Source of the DNA: Corynebacterium lubricantis DSM 45231 | GTDB taxonomy: Bacteria; Actinomycetota; Actinomycetes; Mycobacteriales; Mycobacteriaceae | Length of the DNA stretch: 64,000 nt | Reading direction: 5' to 3' | Assembly (NCBI RefSeq): GCF_000379425.1 | Contig: NZ_KB902235.1 | Coordinates: 62,001-126,000 of the forward strand | Shown: positions 27,476 to 36,593 of the stretch, piece by piece | Layout: each line of letters starts with the position of its first letter | How positions within the stretch are numbered: position 1 is the stretch's first letter | Program-made: the position numbers and the translations under genes | Notes under the pieces: model-generated | The model's database searches: none | Seen by the model: the letters and a program-made list of their open reading frames with translations, nothing else | What the model was told of the DNA's origin: nothing

Positions 27476-28242
27476 TCCCCCTTCGGCCACTTCCCCGTTT
27501 CCGTGAAAGTGCGCACCATGTCAGTGAAGAGCTCGGGATCCTCGGCGCTCCACGCGTGATGAACCCTCGGCGCGGTCCAGGTTTGCAGTTGTGGCAGCGC
27601 CTCACGCAGAAGCGGAAACGCTTTGCTTATCGACGAAGTCTCGTGCTCAGCGGTCACTGCGAGCACTGGGCCCGAATACGAGATGGTGGACTCCGTCAGA
27701 GTCTTGTCGACGACGTCATGAAACATGGCTCGATTCGTGTCCGGACTCGGCCGTGACGCCGTGGTGATGAATAGTTCTTGTGCATCTTGTGGAATGCGAA
27801 ACAAGGGCACCTGGAGTGCCCAGTACCACCGCCGATGCCACAACGGTACCTGCAGGGAGATCACGAATTTTTCCACCCGTGAATAACCAGCCACTGGGGC
27901 ACCTGTAATGAGGCACGAACGCACGACCTCTGGATGGCGCGTGATTAGGCGGATCGCCACGACCCCGCCTAATGAGAGGCCAACTACGTGTGCTTGCCCG
28001 CCTACCGCGCGGGAGCGGATGAGTTCTGCGATTTCATCTGCCACCGCATCCAAGCCTGGCCATTGTGTCTTATACCGCTCGCCGAATCCTGGAAGATCCG
28101 GGGTGAGGATGTGCCGGTCGGGCAGGTGCTCGACGACCCCTTGCCACGTCCATCCACCGGCACTGCCTCCGTGCAAAAAGATAATTGTTTCGCCTGTGTG
28201 TGGTCTATTCTCGGTCGGATATTCGGTTGGGTATGTGGACAT
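27472..28242 (-). CDS. Alpha/beta hydrolase
   Basis: A 256-residue hydrolase fold protein. IIFLHGGSAGGWTWQG (oxyanion strand) lies near the start, the nucleophile elbow GLSLGG at about 92-97, and a C-terminal histidine in PRVHHAWSAEDPELF. Substrate unknown. Two ATG codons are possible. AGGAG lies eight bases before 28242 and only two before 28248, so 28242 is preferred. It is coupled to the PadR regulator gene upstream, which may control it. Confidence 0.82.
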   Translation of the reverse strand: MSTYPTEYPTENRPHTGETIIFLHGGSAGGWTWQGVVEHLPDRHILTPDLPGFGERYKTQWPGLDAVADEIAELIRSRAVGGQAHVVGLSLGGVVAIRLITRHPEVVRSCLITGAPVAGYSRVEKFVISLQVPLWHRRWYWALQVPLFRIPQDAQELFITTASRPSPDTNRAMFHDVVDKTLTESTISYSGPVLAVTAEHETSSISKAFPLLREALPQLQTWTAPRVHHAWSAEDPELFTDMVRTFTETGKWPKGD

Positions 28243-28244
28243 GA

Positions 28245-28781
28245 TCATGGCTCCTTGGTGGGCTCTCTCTCCGAAAGGTGATGCGCGATCTGCTCAATCC
28301 ACTCAATTTCGGCCTTGGCGTGGTGGACACCATTCATCCTTGTGGCCCCTCGCAATACGCTGGCCAGGTCATCCCCAGCGATGTCAATCTCGGACAGCTC
28401 TGCGATGACCTCTTCGGCGTGCCGTTTTCTTTCGCTGAGCAGCGCCAGGACGGCATCCTCACCCAGAGGTGCTGCGAAGAAGAGCCTGGCCAGGAAGGGT
28501 TCTTTGACGCGCTCGGCCTCGAGTGGCGATTCCAGCCACTCCCTCAGCTCGGCGGCGCCAGCTTCGGTGAGCGAGTGGACCTTGCGGTCCGGCTTGCCCT
28601 CTTGGGGAATCACTTCGGTATCGATGAGCTTGGCCGATTCGAGGCGCCCGAGAGTGCGGTAGATCTGCGAGAGGTCCGCGTGCCAAAAATGGGCGACGGA
28701 ACCCTTAAAGGCACGTCCCAAGTCGTAGCCGCTCATGGGTTTCAGAGACAGCAGGCCAAGGATTGCGTGTTTGAGTTCCAT
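28245..28781 (-). CDS. PadR-family transcriptional regulator
   Basis: A 178-residue winged-helix repressor. MELKHAILGLLSLKPMSGYDLGRAF opens the PadR DNA-binding domain, DLSQIYRTLGRLESAKLI is the recognition helix and wing lead, and a C-terminal Vir_Cterm-like dimerisation region (residues ~95-175) follows. It is the first gene of a two-gene unit with the hydrolase. A palindrome lies inside its own promoter, as expected for an autoregulated PadR. Confidence 0.93.
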   Translation of the reverse strand: MELKHAILGLLSLKPMSGYDLGRAFKGSVAHFWHADLSQIYRTLGRLESAKLIDTEVIPQEGKPDRKVHSLTEAGAAELREWLESPLEAERVKEPFLARLFFAAPLGEDAVLALLSERKRHAEEVIAELSEIDIAGDDLASVLRGATRMNGVHHAKAEIEWIEQIAHHLSEREPTKEP

Positions 28782-28787
28782 ACCTCT

Positions 28788-28817
28788 ATAGTACTACGCA
28801 CATATATGTATAGTCCA
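28788..28817 (-). promoter_or_regulatory. padR promoter with internal operator palindrome
   Basis: On the minus strand TGGACT (28812-28817) and TACTAT (28788-28793) are 18 bases apart. The 10-base palindrome ACATATATGT (28800-28809) sits in the spacer. The -10 ends seven bases before the ATG, so the transcript would be leaderless. Confidence 0.55.
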
Positions 28818-28838
28818 TTATGAATGTGGGTGCGAAAA

Positions 28839-28874
28839 TGCCCCCGCACCGGAGTTCGATCCGGGGCGGGGGCA
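28839..28874 (-). terminator. tmsB terminator
   Basis: GC-rich stem TGCCCCCGC(A)CCGGA / TCCGGGGCGGGGGCA with loop GTTCGA, followed on the minus strand by TTTTCGC. It lies about 22 bases after the methyltransferase stop, with the CGTCGTGAAGCGA motif in between. Confidence 0.9.
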
Positions 28875-28876
28875 GT

Positions 28877-28889
28877 CGTCGTGAAGCGA
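28877..28889 (+). repeat. CGTCGTNAAGCGA motif, copy 4 (tmsB 3' region)
   Basis: Exact match CGTCGTGAAGCGA. It sits between the tmsB stop and its terminator stem, two bases from the stem, in the same orientation relative to transcription as at glmS, rplE and rpsQ. Confidence 0.85.
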
Positions 28890-28896
28890 AATCTTT

Positions 28897-30204
28897 TTAG
28901 AAGACGGAATCATTCCACCAGCGACGCTCCGGCACACCGCCGCGGCCGCCGTCCTCGTCGAGCTTAACGCCGACGAACTGGTAGAGGTTGACCACGTTGT
29001 GCTCAAAGCCCCACTCGGAACCTGCCATGTACATGCCCCACAGCTTCGCGGTGGGCTCGCCCGCGAGCTCGACGGCGCGGTCCCAGTTCCCCTTCAGGTT
29101 CTCGCACCAATCACGCAGGGTGCGCATGTAATCGAAGCGCAGGGACTCGGTGTGCACGACCTCGAAACCGGTGTCCTGCATCTCCTTGGTGATGGTGCCG
29201 GAGCCGGTGAGCTCGCCGTCGGGGAAGATGTAGCGGTCGATGAAGGTACCCTTGGCGGTCTTGTGGTTATCCGGGTAGGTGATGCAGTGGTTGACCATGA
29301 TGCCGCCGGTGCGCAGCTTGTTCTGCAAGAACTCGAAGAAGCTCTTGTAGTTATCCACGCCGATGTGCTCGAGCAGGCCGATCGCGGAGATGCCGTCGAA
29401 GCCGGTCTCCTTCACGTCGCGGTAATCGAGGTAGCGCACCTCGGCGAGGTCTTGGAGGCCCTCTTCCTCAATCTTGGCCTGTGCCCAATCTGCCTGCTCC
29501 TTCGACAAGGTCACGCCGAGCGACTTCACACCCTGGCGCGCCGCGTAGCGGACCATGCCACCCCAGCCACAGCCCACATCGAGGTGGGTGTCGCCGGCCT
29601 TGAGACGCAGCTTGTCGAATACGAGGCGGTACTTGTTCTCCTGGGCGTCGTCGAGCGATGCGTCCTCGGTTGGGTAGTAAGCGCAGGTGTAGGTCATGGC
29701 CTTGCCCAGGAAGAGCTCGTAGAACTCGTTGCCCACGTCGTAGTGGTCGGAAATGACCTCGGCGTCGCGCTCCTTCGAGTGGCGCGACAGGCCCTGGCGG
29801 ATGGTGCGCTCGATCCACGAGGAACGCTCGACCTCTGGGACCGGCTGGACCTGGATGCAGCCCATCGACGCCAGCGAGCGCATGATCTTTGCCAGCGTGG
29901 TGAAATCGGGCTTCTTGAACTTTCCATACATGTCCCGCAGCGCGTCGAAGATGCCATAAGGGTGCGCGAGGTGCTCGCCCTCGACGGTGATGCCCTCGGT
30001 AACGTACGCGCGAGCGAGTCCGACATCGCCCGGCGAGGTAACAATGTAGGACAGGCCCTCAGGCGAATTGACGTTGACCGTGTACTTCGCATCTGGCGAG
30101 CCGGCGGTCGATCCGTCGAAAGCCTTCCAATAAAACGGGCTTTCACCCTCAATAAAGGTGTCAATGATCTCGCCGACGGTCAGCGGTTCAAAAGCGGAGC
30201 TCAT
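28897..30204 (-). CDS. tmsB: SAM methyltransferase of the cyclopropane synthase family (TmsB/BfaB-like)
   Basis: A 435-residue enzyme. The SAM-binding loop LDVGCGWGG is at about 208-216. YDVGNEFYELFLGKAMTYTCAYYP (residues ~155-178) is the substrate-phase signature of CFA/mycolic methyltransferases, and the N-terminal ~120 residues form the lipid-binding domain of the family. It directly follows an FAD-linked oxidoreductase gene. That pair makes 10-methyl branched fatty acids such as tuberculostearic acid: the methyltransferase forms the 10-methylene acid from oleate and the oxidoreductase reduces it. Pairing supports this over plain cyclopropane synthesis. Confidence 0.82.
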   Translation of the reverse strand: MSSAFEPLTVGEIIDTFIEGESPFYWKAFDGSTAGSPDAKYTVNVNSPEGLSYIVTSPGDVGLARAYVTEGITVEGEHLAHPYGIFDALRDMYGKFKKPDFTTLAKIMRSLASMGCIQVQPVPEVERSSWIERTIRQGLSRHSKERDAEVISDHYDVGNEFYELFLGKAMTYTCAYYPTEDASLDDAQENKYRLVFDKLRLKAGDTHLDVGCGWGGMVRYAARQGVKSLGVTLSKEQADWAQAKIEEEGLQDLAEVRYLDYRDVKETGFDGISAIGLLEHIGVDNYKSFFEFLQNKLRTGGIMVNHCITYPDNHKTAKGTFIDRYIFPDGELTGSGTITKEMQDTGFEVVHTESLRFDYMRTLRDWCENLKGNWDRAVELAGEPTAKLWGMYMAGSEWGFEHNVVNLYQFVGVKLDEDGGRGGVPERRWWNDSVF

Positions 30205-30278
30205 GGTTCGTACTTTCCTTGTCTTAGAGTTAAATATTCTAGAAATTTTTGCGCCGGTGGCTAAGTGCTTTACGCGCT

Positions 30279-31802
30279 CTACACGCCGCCGACAGTTTTC
30301 TCGTACAGGCCCGGGAAGCGCTGATCGGGGTCATAGACCTTCTTCAACTCCTCCGGCAGCTTCCCACCATAGAGTTTCTCGAACTCATCGCGGGTGTAGA
30401 AGGCCTCCGAGTACAGGGACTTATGTCCGCCGAGCTCGGAGACGCGCTTCTCAATCACCCGGTTAAATGCACCTGGTGTGGCCTCCGGGGTGACTAGGTC
30501 GCCGGGGACGGCAGACCAGAAGCCCACATTGATCCAGGTGGAATGGGTATCGAGTGGGTAGAGCGGCCACGGCACGGTGGCGTCCTTTGTGACGTCGCCG
30601 GTGCCGATGAGTTCTTCGGAGCCATCGCGCAGCCGGATCGGGCACAGCCACAACGGCTCGATATCGCAGGATTCGAAGAACCATTCCAACCATTCCGCCA
30701 GCTTGTCCACGGTGACCTCAATGTCTTGGACAACGCGCTCGCGGTGTGGCAGGCCCTTGGGCTTGTTCAGCAGGTTGTGCTCCACGTCGTACTTGCGGTC
30801 AATGCCGATGAGCTTCCAGTAAACGGAGCTGCGGCGCATCTCGCGTGGCCAGAGCTGGCGCACCGTGGGCTCCTGCGCGCCGAAGGCTCGCGAGCACCAG
30901 AACCAGTCCGTGTCCCAGCGCCAGATGTAATCGCGGATGGTGAGGCGATCATGCTTCACACCGTCTGGGTGGTGCAGGGAGCGGTAGTAGATCTGATCGC
31001 GGGTGTAGTCAGAGACTGGTCCTTCCTCGTCGCTTGCGACGGCGAGGATCAAATAGGACTCGTCCGGAGAAAACGACACGCCATCGATGCCGTGCAGCGG
31101 CTGGCCTTCGAATTGCTTCTCCTCGACGGCTTTCGCCAGGCCTTCTTGGTAACTTTGCAGATCGTGGAAGCGCACGTGCTTCAGCTCGATGAAATCCTTC
31201 ACCGGCTCCAACTCGATTTTTAGGCGCACAGCATAACCCAGCGAGCCATAGGAGTTCGGGAAGGAACGGAACAGATCCACATTTTCGGTGCGCGAACAGG
31301 TGACAACTTCGCCCGTGCCCGTCAGGATGTCCATTTCAATCACGGACTCGTGAGGCAGGCCATTGCGGAAGGAGGTGGATTCCACGCCCATACCCGTGAC
31401 TGCGCCGCCAAGCGTGATCGTCTTGAGCTGCGGGATGACAAACGGCGAGAGCTTGTGTGGCAGGGTTGCATCCACTAGGTCTTCGTAGGTACACATGCCC
31501 TGCACGTCGGCAGTGCGCGCGACGGGGTCAACCTCGATAACCCCATTGAGTTCGCTGACATCGAGGCCTGCTGCTTCTCCTCCACGCCCACGGAAGAGGT
31601 TGGACGTCTTCTTGGCAAGGCGCACGCGCTTGCCCTTCGGTACTGCTTGGAAACTGCTCAGCAGCTTCTCTACGCCTTGGGTGTGCCGGTACCAACCAAC
31701 TGGCTGGATGTGTTCTGCATCCACGCTGCGGCTCTGGAAAGTCGACCCGAGAGCGTTACTCAGTGTGCCACCAATATTGACCAGACCTTGGGGAATACTC
31801 AT
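30279..31802 (-). CDS. tmsA: FAD-linked oxidoreductase for 10-methyl fatty acids (TmsA/BfaA-like)
   Basis: A 507-residue FAD_binding_4 (VAO-type) oxidoreductase. The FAD domain covers about residues 50-200, with KKTSNLFRGRGGEAAGLDVSELNGVIEVD and the pyrophosphate segment PQLKTITLGGAVTGMGVESTSFRNGLPHE. The C-terminal part carries the DWFWCSRAFGAQEP and RRSSVYWKLIGIDRKYDVEH segments. It lies 74 bases upstream of tmsB on the same strand. In the family it reduces the methylene fatty acyl intermediate using NADPH. Confidence 0.8.
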   Translation of the reverse strand: MSIPQGLVNIGGTLSNALGSTFQSRSVDAEHIQPVGWYRHTQGVEKLLSSFQAVPKGKRVRLAKKTSNLFRGRGGEAAGLDVSELNGVIEVDPVARTADVQGMCTYEDLVDATLPHKLSPFVIPQLKTITLGGAVTGMGVESTSFRNGLPHESVIEMDILTGTGEVVTCSRTENVDLFRSFPNSYGSLGYAVRLKIELEPVKDFIELKHVRFHDLQSYQEGLAKAVEEKQFEGQPLHGIDGVSFSPDESYLILAVASDEEGPVSDYTRDQIYYRSLHHPDGVKHDRLTIRDYIWRWDTDWFWCSRAFGAQEPTVRQLWPREMRRSSVYWKLIGIDRKYDVEHNLLNKPKGLPHRERVVQDIEVTVDKLAEWLEWFFESCDIEPLWLCPIRLRDGSEELIGTGDVTKDATVPWPLYPLDTHSTWINVGFWSAVPGDLVTPEATPGAFNRVIEKRVSELGGHKSLYSEAFYTRDEFEKLYGGKLPEELKKVYDPDQRFPGLYEKTVGGV

Positions 31803-31857
31803 GACATACCACTCTAACTACTTTTTCGTATCGCTGCCCGCCGAGTAAGTAAAAAAC

Positions 31858-33111
31858 TTAATAAGTACTCTTGAGGGCCGCTTCTCTTGAAAGCGCCGCG
31901 CCTTCTGGGAGGAGGCGGATAATGGCCCACGGTGCTTCGTCGACACGGTTAACTCCTAAAGATTGCAAGGCCTCGGGTTGTTCCACTTCGTGGTGCTGCC
32001 CGACAGGGGAAACCACGTGGTAGCTGTGGCCGGTATCGACGCCGACCGCGCCGGCGGGAAGTCCTTTGAAGTGCGTTGCCACGGACTCGCCGGAAAGCTC
32101 GACGCTCTCACGTAGTGCGTCTGGCTGAGTAAGCGTGGCCAGTGCATGCGAGTCGGTGGCGCACAGTGGTTGCTCGCTGGGGTCGAGGAATTCCGACGCC
32201 TGTGCGGGCAAGGAGAGCGCAGCTGGGTCGGCGGCATCGGGGTAGGCATTGAGCTCTGCGCGGGTGATGTTTCGGGCGGGTGCGCCTGCTGCTAGCAGCA
32301 TCTCCTTCTGAGTCGCCGTGATGGGCGCAATCCCGCCGCTTGCGTGTCGCACCCATGGGTCTGCTTCTGCGACACTAAGCACCTCCGGCAGCGGCTGCGG
32401 GAGTCGGATCGGTTGTCCTTCCTCCAACACGCTTAATACTTCGGCCGGCGGCTCCCACCTGGGGGTCTGTTCGGAGATCCCCAAGACGCGCCGGATGGCT
32501 CTGCCGTCGGGAGTATCGCTCGGCGGCAGTTGAGTTCTCCTCTCTGCGGTGGCCAACCACTCGGTCTGGCCGACCCGTGCAACCACGGCGGCGTCGTCGT
32601 CAAGCGATTGCACTGAGGCGCCCACGATGACGCTGACGCTTTCGCCCTCGTGGCACACGGCCCACCCACCGGGCGTGGTGTCCTCCGGTGCAGGAGCGAA
32701 GTCATTCGGAGCCACGGCAATACCCACGGGCACACCCTGGACCGCTTCGGCCAGCTTCTCCGTACCAATGGTGACGGGTTGGACCGGCTCGTCGACGATG
32801 AGGCGTGCCGACGAGAGGTTGGCTACCGGATGCAGGCGATCGTCGATACGCACGAACAGCGAGCCCTGCTCAGAGCGCACCACGGGCGCATCGCCGGGAT
32901 CGGAATTTGGCTGCAACCATGCCAGCAAACCGGCCACCGCTGCGATTAGCGCGACGGCCACCATGCCTAGGATCCCAGCCCGCTGCCGAGACGCGAGCGG
33001 GTCGTGGATCATCCGAATATCGCCAAATACTAAACCGTGCTCTACCCGCCTGCGCAGAAACTTATGCCCCGAAACCTGCGCACGGGTGGTAGGCAAAAGC
33101 TTGCCAGCCAC
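31858..33111 (-). CDS. eccB: ESX core component EccB
   Basis: This 417-residue single-pass protein forms the periplasmic part of the type VII complex. PTTRAQVSGHKFLRRRVEHGLVFGD at the N-terminus is the EccB signature. The membrane helix is at about 46-66 and the outer domain of about 345 residues contains a Cys pair (WAVCHEGES and QPLCATDS). It begins with GTG, six bases after GGGGG. It is about 5.4 kb from mycP, separated by the PadR/tms block, instead of adjacent to the other ecc genes. Confidence 0.93.
   Translation of the reverse strand: MAGKLLPTTRAQVSGHKFLRRRVEHGLVFGDIRMIHDPLASRQRAGILGMVAVALIAAVAGLLAWLQPNSDPGDAPVVRSEQGSLFVRIDDRLHPVANLSSARLIVDEPVQPVTIGTEKLAEAVQGVPVGIAVAPNDFAPAPEDTTPGGWAVCHEGESVSVIVGASVQSLDDDAAVVARVGQTEWLATAERRTQLPPSDTPDGRAIRRVLGISEQTPRWEPPAEVLSVLEEGQPIRLPQPLPEVLSVAEADPWVRHASGGIAPITATQKEMLLAAGAPARNITRAELNAYPDAADPAALSLPAQASEFLDPSEQPLCATDSHALATLTQPDALRESVELSGESVATHFKGLPAGAVGVDTGHSYHVVSPVGQHHEVEQPEALQSLGVNRVDEAPWAIIRLLPEGAALSREAALKSTY
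32595..32607 (+). repeat. CGTCGTNAAGCGA motif, copy 5 (inside eccB)
   Basis: Exact match CGTCGTCAAGCGA within the eccB coding sequence, where the minus strand reads as part of SLDDDAA. It is a second coding copy besides the one in eccC. Confidence 0.7.
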
Positions 33112-33164
33112 TAGATTCCCCCGAATCCCCGAACTTTTGTCTCCCGCGAGCTGCTCCCGCGGTA

Positions 33165-35372
33165 CTAGGGCTCAGTGTAAAAGCTCACCGGGGAAGCCTC
33201 AACTGGAATCGCTGGAACCGCTGGGCTTTCCGCAGCTTCCTGGGGTGTCCGATCCGGTCCAAGCGAATCCGAGCCCTGCTCCAACGCATCCCGGCGCATC
33301 TGCGTGAGTTCGGCTTCGGTGAATGCGGCGTCAACGGCGAAGATGACCGTCGAGCCCTTGCGGAACACCGGGGTGGCGCCCTCTGCGGTCCATAGGCCGC
33401 GCAACATCTCCCAGCGGTTCGTCTGCTGCGACCAGAAATTTCCGGGGCTGAGTAGGTAGAAGCGCACGTCCATCGCTTCGGCAGCCCGGTCAATCTCGTT
33501 GTCAGCATTCGGATTGTCGCGCGTGCCCTCGCCCAGCAGGTAGGGCTGCGCATAGAGTTTCTTCGTATTGGAGTTCTCGTCCGCCTTCGGCCACTGGTAA
33601 TGGCGCGACACCGTGGGTACCCCGTTGTAAGCATAAATCCAGGAATGGCCATCGGCGGGTTCACCCATGGTCAACCCTTCGTAGGCGGCAGGTTGTGCGC
33701 CCAGCCAATCGAAGGCGGCGAGGTCGTTCTCGTTGACCATTCGCCCGCTGAGGCGGGAAGATTTGAATATGGCCCGGGCCCCTGCTTCGGAGGTGTCGGT
33801 GACCCACCAGGTGGCGCCCCACCCCACGACGATCGCCACGACGACGGCTAGGGCGCCGGTCACCCGAGCCCACACGGGGCCGTTGGCGCGCGCCGAAAGA
33901 GGCGCGAGGGTGACCACGCGGATCAACACGGCGATGCCGATTGCGGCTGCGGCGACGATCACCATGGCCACGGGCATGACAAGTCTGTGTGCTCCGTTGT
34001 AGTGCACCGACGTGATCATCTCGAGGACATCCCCGAACCATCCGTCGAAGGGACGAAGACTGTGCACGAGGACTACTAGGAATACGCCGTACACTACTGC
34101 GACCCAGACGAGACGCTGCTTGAGCACAATGAACAATGCACCGATGAGCGCGAGCCACAGCAAGATGGTGGGATCGAAGTTCGGGAAGAACTCTTCTACG
34201 TGACGGGTCTGCATCCAAAATGCTTTCGTCCACGCTTCCGCCGACGTCAGCTCGCCGTCTCGACTCCACGAAGCAACATCTTCTGCTTGGTTACTTCCCG
34301 CAAGAATTTGCGGCACGTACAACAACGCCCCGACTACCGCCGGGCCGACCAACCAGAAGAAGTCCTTCACCCTGGAAGCCGCCGGGACCCACAGCAGATA
34401 GAACAACCAGAAGATCGCCACGGCTAGGGCGACGACCGTCACCGACGATGGGTGAACCTGGATGAGCCCGACAAATCCCAGAGCCGTTGCCAGCGCCGTG
34501 ACGTGGTTTCTAGCCACACCGACGAATTGCGCAATCACGATCCCAGTCATGGCCATAGCAAGCAGATACGGCCACGCACCGACATAGTTGCCAATCCAAA
34601 TGATCACCGGCGTAGCGAAAACCAGTATCGGTGCGAGCGCCCCACCAATCTGGAACACCAGCCCACGGTTGCCCACCATCACCCAGACCAGGCTCACCAT
34701 TGACAAGGTCAAAGCCAGGCTCGGCGCGATAATGCTGGCGAGGTTGACCGCAGGAATCGGATCGAGCGAGGCGGCCTCTGCGAACAACGCTGTCCCAGCG
34801 TGAAACGCCGAGGGGTAGAGCATGACCGCATGGGTTTCCAGATTCTGTAGCTCACCCATTCTCGTGGCCGAGGCGATGCCCTCGTCCATGATGAAGCGCA
34901 CCAGGTTGGCGTGCCACTGGGAATCCCATCCCTGCACAATGTTGCCCACTCCACCCGGGGTGGCCTTCAACCATCGCACCTGCTTGGAGATAAGCAGCCA
35001 GGCTCCCACCGCCACGCCGGCCGCAGGAAGGATCCACGAGGGATCCAGGATGCTGCCCTGGCGATTCTCTTTGGACCACAGCCTCTCACGCCACGTTTTA
35101 TCAGGGTCTTTTCTCCTCGCGCGCCATGCAAATGCGAGGCGCCATAAAGACACGAGCGCTAGAACAACCAGCCAGAACAGTAGGAAGGTCGCCCAAGTAA
35201 AGGGAATATTTAGCGCGCCCCAGATCCAGGCGGACAGGCCCAGCAAGCCAAACGTCACCGGCATGGCAGAGGCGACAGCCGCGGGGAGTTTTACCCCAGA
35301 GACAAACGCAATGAGGAATCCCGGCAGCATGAAAACAGCAATTGCCACCCAAATGGCTACATCGGTACTCAT
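33165..35372 (-). CDS. Large polytopic membrane protein, glycosyltransferase-C-like topology
   Basis: A 735-residue protein with about 12-14 predicted membrane helices over the first ~540 residues. The remaining ~190 residues are extracytoplasmic, with a globular segment (KSSRLSGRMVNENDLAAFDWLGAQPAAYEGLTM...). Membrane half plus exported C-terminal domain is the layout of GT-C sugar transferases and of the DUF6541 family, but I cannot point to a decisive catalytic motif. An arabinan or galactan role is speculation. It lies directly upstream of eccB on the same strand (53-base gap). Confidence 0.75.
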   Translation of the reverse strand: MSTDVAIWVAIAVFMLPGFLIAFVSGVKLPAAVASAMPVTFGLLGLSAWIWGALNIPFTWATFLLFWLVVLALVSLWRLAFAWRARRKDPDKTWRERLWSKENRQGSILDPSWILPAAGVAVGAWLLISKQVRWLKATPGGVGNIVQGWDSQWHANLVRFIMDEGIASATRMGELQNLETHAVMLYPSAFHAGTALFAEAASLDPIPAVNLASIIAPSLALTLSMVSLVWVMVGNRGLVFQIGGALAPILVFATPVIIWIGNYVGAWPYLLAMAMTGIVIAQFVGVARNHVTALATALGFVGLIQVHPSSVTVVALAVAIFWLFYLLWVPAASRVKDFFWLVGPAVVGALLYVPQILAGSNQAEDVASWSRDGELTSAEAWTKAFWMQTRHVEEFFPNFDPTILLWLALIGALFIVLKQRLVWVAVVYGVFLVVLVHSLRPFDGWFGDVLEMITSVHYNGAHRLVMPVAMVIVAAAAIGIAVLIRVVTLAPLSARANGPVWARVTGALAVVVAIVVGWGATWWVTDTSEAGARAIFKSSRLSGRMVNENDLAAFDWLGAQPAAYEGLTMGEPADGHSWIYAYNGVPTVSRHYQWPKADENSNTKKLYAQPYLLGEGTRDNPNADNEIDRAAEAMDVRFYLLSPGNFWSQQTNRWEMLRGLWTAEGATPVFRKGSTVIFAVDAAFTEAELTQMRRDALEQGSDSLGPDRTPQEAAESPAVPAIPVEASPVSFYTEP

Positions 35373-35466
35373 CGCATCGCGCTTTCTACTTCAGCCTCTT
35401 GATGAGGCAAGGACACACTGATTGTAGACCGGCTCTCCCCTGCTTTTGAGAACAAGTGACCGGAAC

Positions 35467-36369
35467 CTAACCAACCGATGGGCCCGGCTCCTCGTCGAGT
35501 TCGCTCGCGTCACGCATCCCGCGCGTGGCCGCACTTCTAAGTGCCAGTTCTTCGTCGGGCGGGTACGTCACGCCCATCAGCGTCAGCCCGCGTGCGGGTG
35601 CGAGCGGCACCTGGGAACTGCGCTGCTTTTCCTGCAGCAGGACTGCGGCCCACGAGAGATCACGCCTGCCCTCGCCTACCGCCAGGCACGCACCCACCAG
35701 TGCTCGCACCATGTTCCAGCAGAAGGCGTCGGCGATCACTTCCGCCTCGTAAAGGTTAGGCTCCATGCTTGTCGACGAATCCCTCCACACAAACGATTGC
35801 AGGTCACGAATCGTGGTCGCGTGTGGGCGTGGTTTACAAAAGGCCGCAAAGTCATTGAGTCCAACGAGCGCGTGGGCCACTTCCTGCATTGCCGTGACTT
35901 CGACCGGTTTGATCCAGGTGGCTGTATCGCGCACCCGCATGGGTAAGGCCCCGCCGGGATGGGTGGTAATCCGGTAGACATACCTGCGACTGAGCGCTGA
36001 AAATCTCGCGTCGAACCCCGCAGGGGCAAAAGCAACCTCGTCGACCCGGATATCTTCGGGTAAAAACCTGCCTAACCTACGTACCAAGCGGTGAGGATCA
36101 CCATTCAAGGTGCGCTGATCCAGGCACTCGAGGGGAATATCGAAGTGCGCCACCTGACCGGCAGCATGGACTCCCGCATCGGTGCGGCCCGCAACCGTGA
36201 GCTGAACGGGAACGCGCAGAATGGTGCTCAGCGCGTCTTCCACTACCTCCTGAACGGTGCGGATCGGACCATCCGGTCCCTCCTTCTGCCGAGCCCAACC
36301 GTGAAAGTCGGTTCCGTCGTAGGCCAGGTCAATGCGCAGGCGCGAAGTTGGGTGTGAGGCGTTCTCCAT
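35467..36369 (-). CDS. truA: tRNA pseudouridine(38-40) synthase TruA
   Basis: A 300-residue pseudouridine synthase for positions 38-40 of the tRNA anticodon stem. RLRIDLAYDGTDFHGWARQ starts the fold, and the catalytic Asp64 is in GRTDAGVHA. FCWNMVRALVGACLAVGEGR is the conserved C-terminal helix. ATG 36369 is preferred over a longer open frame of 51 extra codons. It follows rplQ, as in many actinobacteria, but the rplQ terminator separates them. Confidence 0.95.
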   Translation of the reverse strand: MENASHPTSRLRIDLAYDGTDFHGWARQKEGPDGPIRTVQEVVEDALSTILRVPVQLTVAGRTDAGVHAAGQVAHFDIPLECLDQRTLNGDPHRLVRRLGRFLPEDIRVDEVAFAPAGFDARFSALSRRYVYRITTHPGGALPMRVRDTATWIKPVEVTAMQEVAHALVGLNDFAAFCKPRPHATTIRDLQSFVWRDSSTSMEPNLYEAEVIADAFCWNMVRALVGACLAVGEGRRDLSWAAVLLQEKQRSSQVPLAPARGLTLMGVTYPPDEELALRSAATRGMRDASELDEEPGPSVG

Positions 36370-36537
36370 GATTGATTCAGCGTAGCAAGTTGCGCCGTGT
36401 CGGAGGTGTTCTCCCCTGTCATCTGTTATCGACCAGTATGTACTTTTCGGCCGTGAAACCCCACGAAACCTTAAATCGGTAGATAGTGTCCGTGACGCCC
36501 GACCAGCGGACCAGCATCCCAACCCCAGGCATGCGAA

Positions 36538-36577
36538 AACCGCCTGGCACGCACCAAACGGTGCGCACTAGGCGGTT
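36538..36577 (-). terminator. rplQ terminator
   Basis: Outer arms AACCGCCT / AGGCGGTT and inner GCACC / GGTGC arms, followed on the minus strand by TTTTCGC. It ends the rpsM-rpsK-rpsD-rpoA-rplQ transcript 16 bases after the rplQ stop. Confidence 0.85.
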
Positions 36578-36593
36578 GTCGGTCTAAGAAGAA

